DNA from: Tepidiphilus sp.
Lineage (GTDB): Bacteria > Pseudomonadota > Gammaproteobacteria > Burkholderiales > Rhodocyclaceae
Assembly (NCBI GenBank): GCA_028684345.1
Contig: JAQUGB010000132.1
Location: forward strand, 1-5,122
Direction: 5' to 3'
DNA length: 5,122 nt
In this document: piece by piece, positions 4,863-5,122 of the stretch
How the letters are laid out: each line of letters starts with the position of its first letter
How positions within the stretch are numbered: position 1 is the first letter of the stretch
Made by a program: the position numbers and the translations under genes
The notes under the pieces: generated by a model
Seen by the model: the letters and a program-made list of their open reading frames with translations, nothing else
Told to the model about the DNA's origin: nothing
Databases searched by the model: none

Positions 4863-5122
4863 ATGAATCCCTCTCCCGACGACCGCCTCTACCTGCCCAG
4901 CCACCAATGGTTGCGCCGCGAAGACGATGGAATTTACACTTTAGGCATCACCGACCATGCCCAGCGTGAGCTCGGCGACATCGTCTATGTACAATTGCCC
5001 GAGCCCGGTCAACACCTGGAAGCCGGCGACGTGCTCGCGGTGGTCGAATCGGTCAAGGTCGCCTCCGAGATCCTCTGCCCCTTTCCCGCCACCGTGGTCG
5101 CGGTGAACGAAGAAGCCCGCGA
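4863..5122 (+). CDS. gcvH: glycine cleavage system H protein (partial, 3' end outside window)
   Basis: H protein is the small lipoylated carrier that takes the aminomethyl group from P protein to T protein in glycine cleavage. The window holds 86 of an expected 125-130 codons. Read from the DNA, the family landmarks are YLPSHQWLRRE at 10-20, the GITDHAQRELGDIVYVQLP block at about 28-45, EAGD at 53-56, and VESVKVASEI at 61-70 with the lipoyl lysine at Lys65, the same number as in E. coli GcvH. Departures from the usual sequence are HQW in place of HEW and LCPFPATVVAVN where most members have something like 'APVSGEVVEVN'. The start is set by GGAG at 4853. It is the first plus-strand gene after the divergent spacer, so gcvT is not directly upstream; gcvP or gcvT may follow outside the window. 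A lipoate-binding GcvH-like paralogue is the main alternative. Confidence 0.9.
   Translation, partial: MNPSPDDRLYLPSHQWLRREDDGIYTLGITDHAQRELGDIVYVQLPEPGQHLEAGDVLAVVESVKVASEILCPFPATVVAVNEEAR

Overview
The window is a high-GC stretch of bacterial chromosome made of tightly packed housekeeping genes. The long TrpS with its C-terminal cysteine set, and the ScpA N-terminus built around 'VYGEPL...IPPEAL', look like Betaproteobacteria (perhaps a Rhodocyclales- or Hydrogenophilales-like lineage). That placement rests on recalled family features, not on a search. I see no mobile element, CRISPR array, RNA gene or sign of recent transfer.

Layout. Positions 1-4697 hold one minus-strand gene train, read from right to left. 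It starts with an FKBP-type prolyl isomerase (4266-4697), then a PHP-domain phosphoesterase of the RNase AM/YciV type (3396-4235), a YciO/YrdC-family protein (2760-3386), a site-2-protease-like M50 membrane metalloprotease (2104-2763), tryptophanyl-tRNA synthetase (863-2065), the kleisin ScpA (24-866), and the first nine codons of a further gene that leaves the window (1-27). Gaps are 30, 9 and 38 nt. Three junctions are 4-base stop/start overlaps, so this is very probably one operon with translational coupling. From position 4863 the plus strand carries gcvH, the lipoyl carrier of the glycine cleavage system, cut by the window end after 86 codons.

The only real intergenic region is the 165-bp divergent spacer 4698-4862. 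It holds weak promoter-like hexamers for both directions, a perfect 10-bp palindrome, a 20-bp inverted repeat with 9-bp arms and a smaller hairpin that overlaps it. These lie in or just before the leader of the FKBP operon and are the least explained structure here.

How the genes fit together: the operon mixes RNA and translation functions (TrpS, RNase AM-like, YciO), protein folding and membrane proteolysis (FKBP, M50) and chromosome segregation (ScpA). The neighbourhood PHP - yciO - M50 - (trpS) - scpA is a conserved arrangement in Beta- and Gammaproteobacteria and does not describe a single pathway. The most interesting protein detail is a four-cysteine motif in TrpS that closely matches the [4Fe-4S] site known from Thermotoga maritima TrpRS. 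I found no convincing undescribed system; the window is mainly an ordinary core-genome region.
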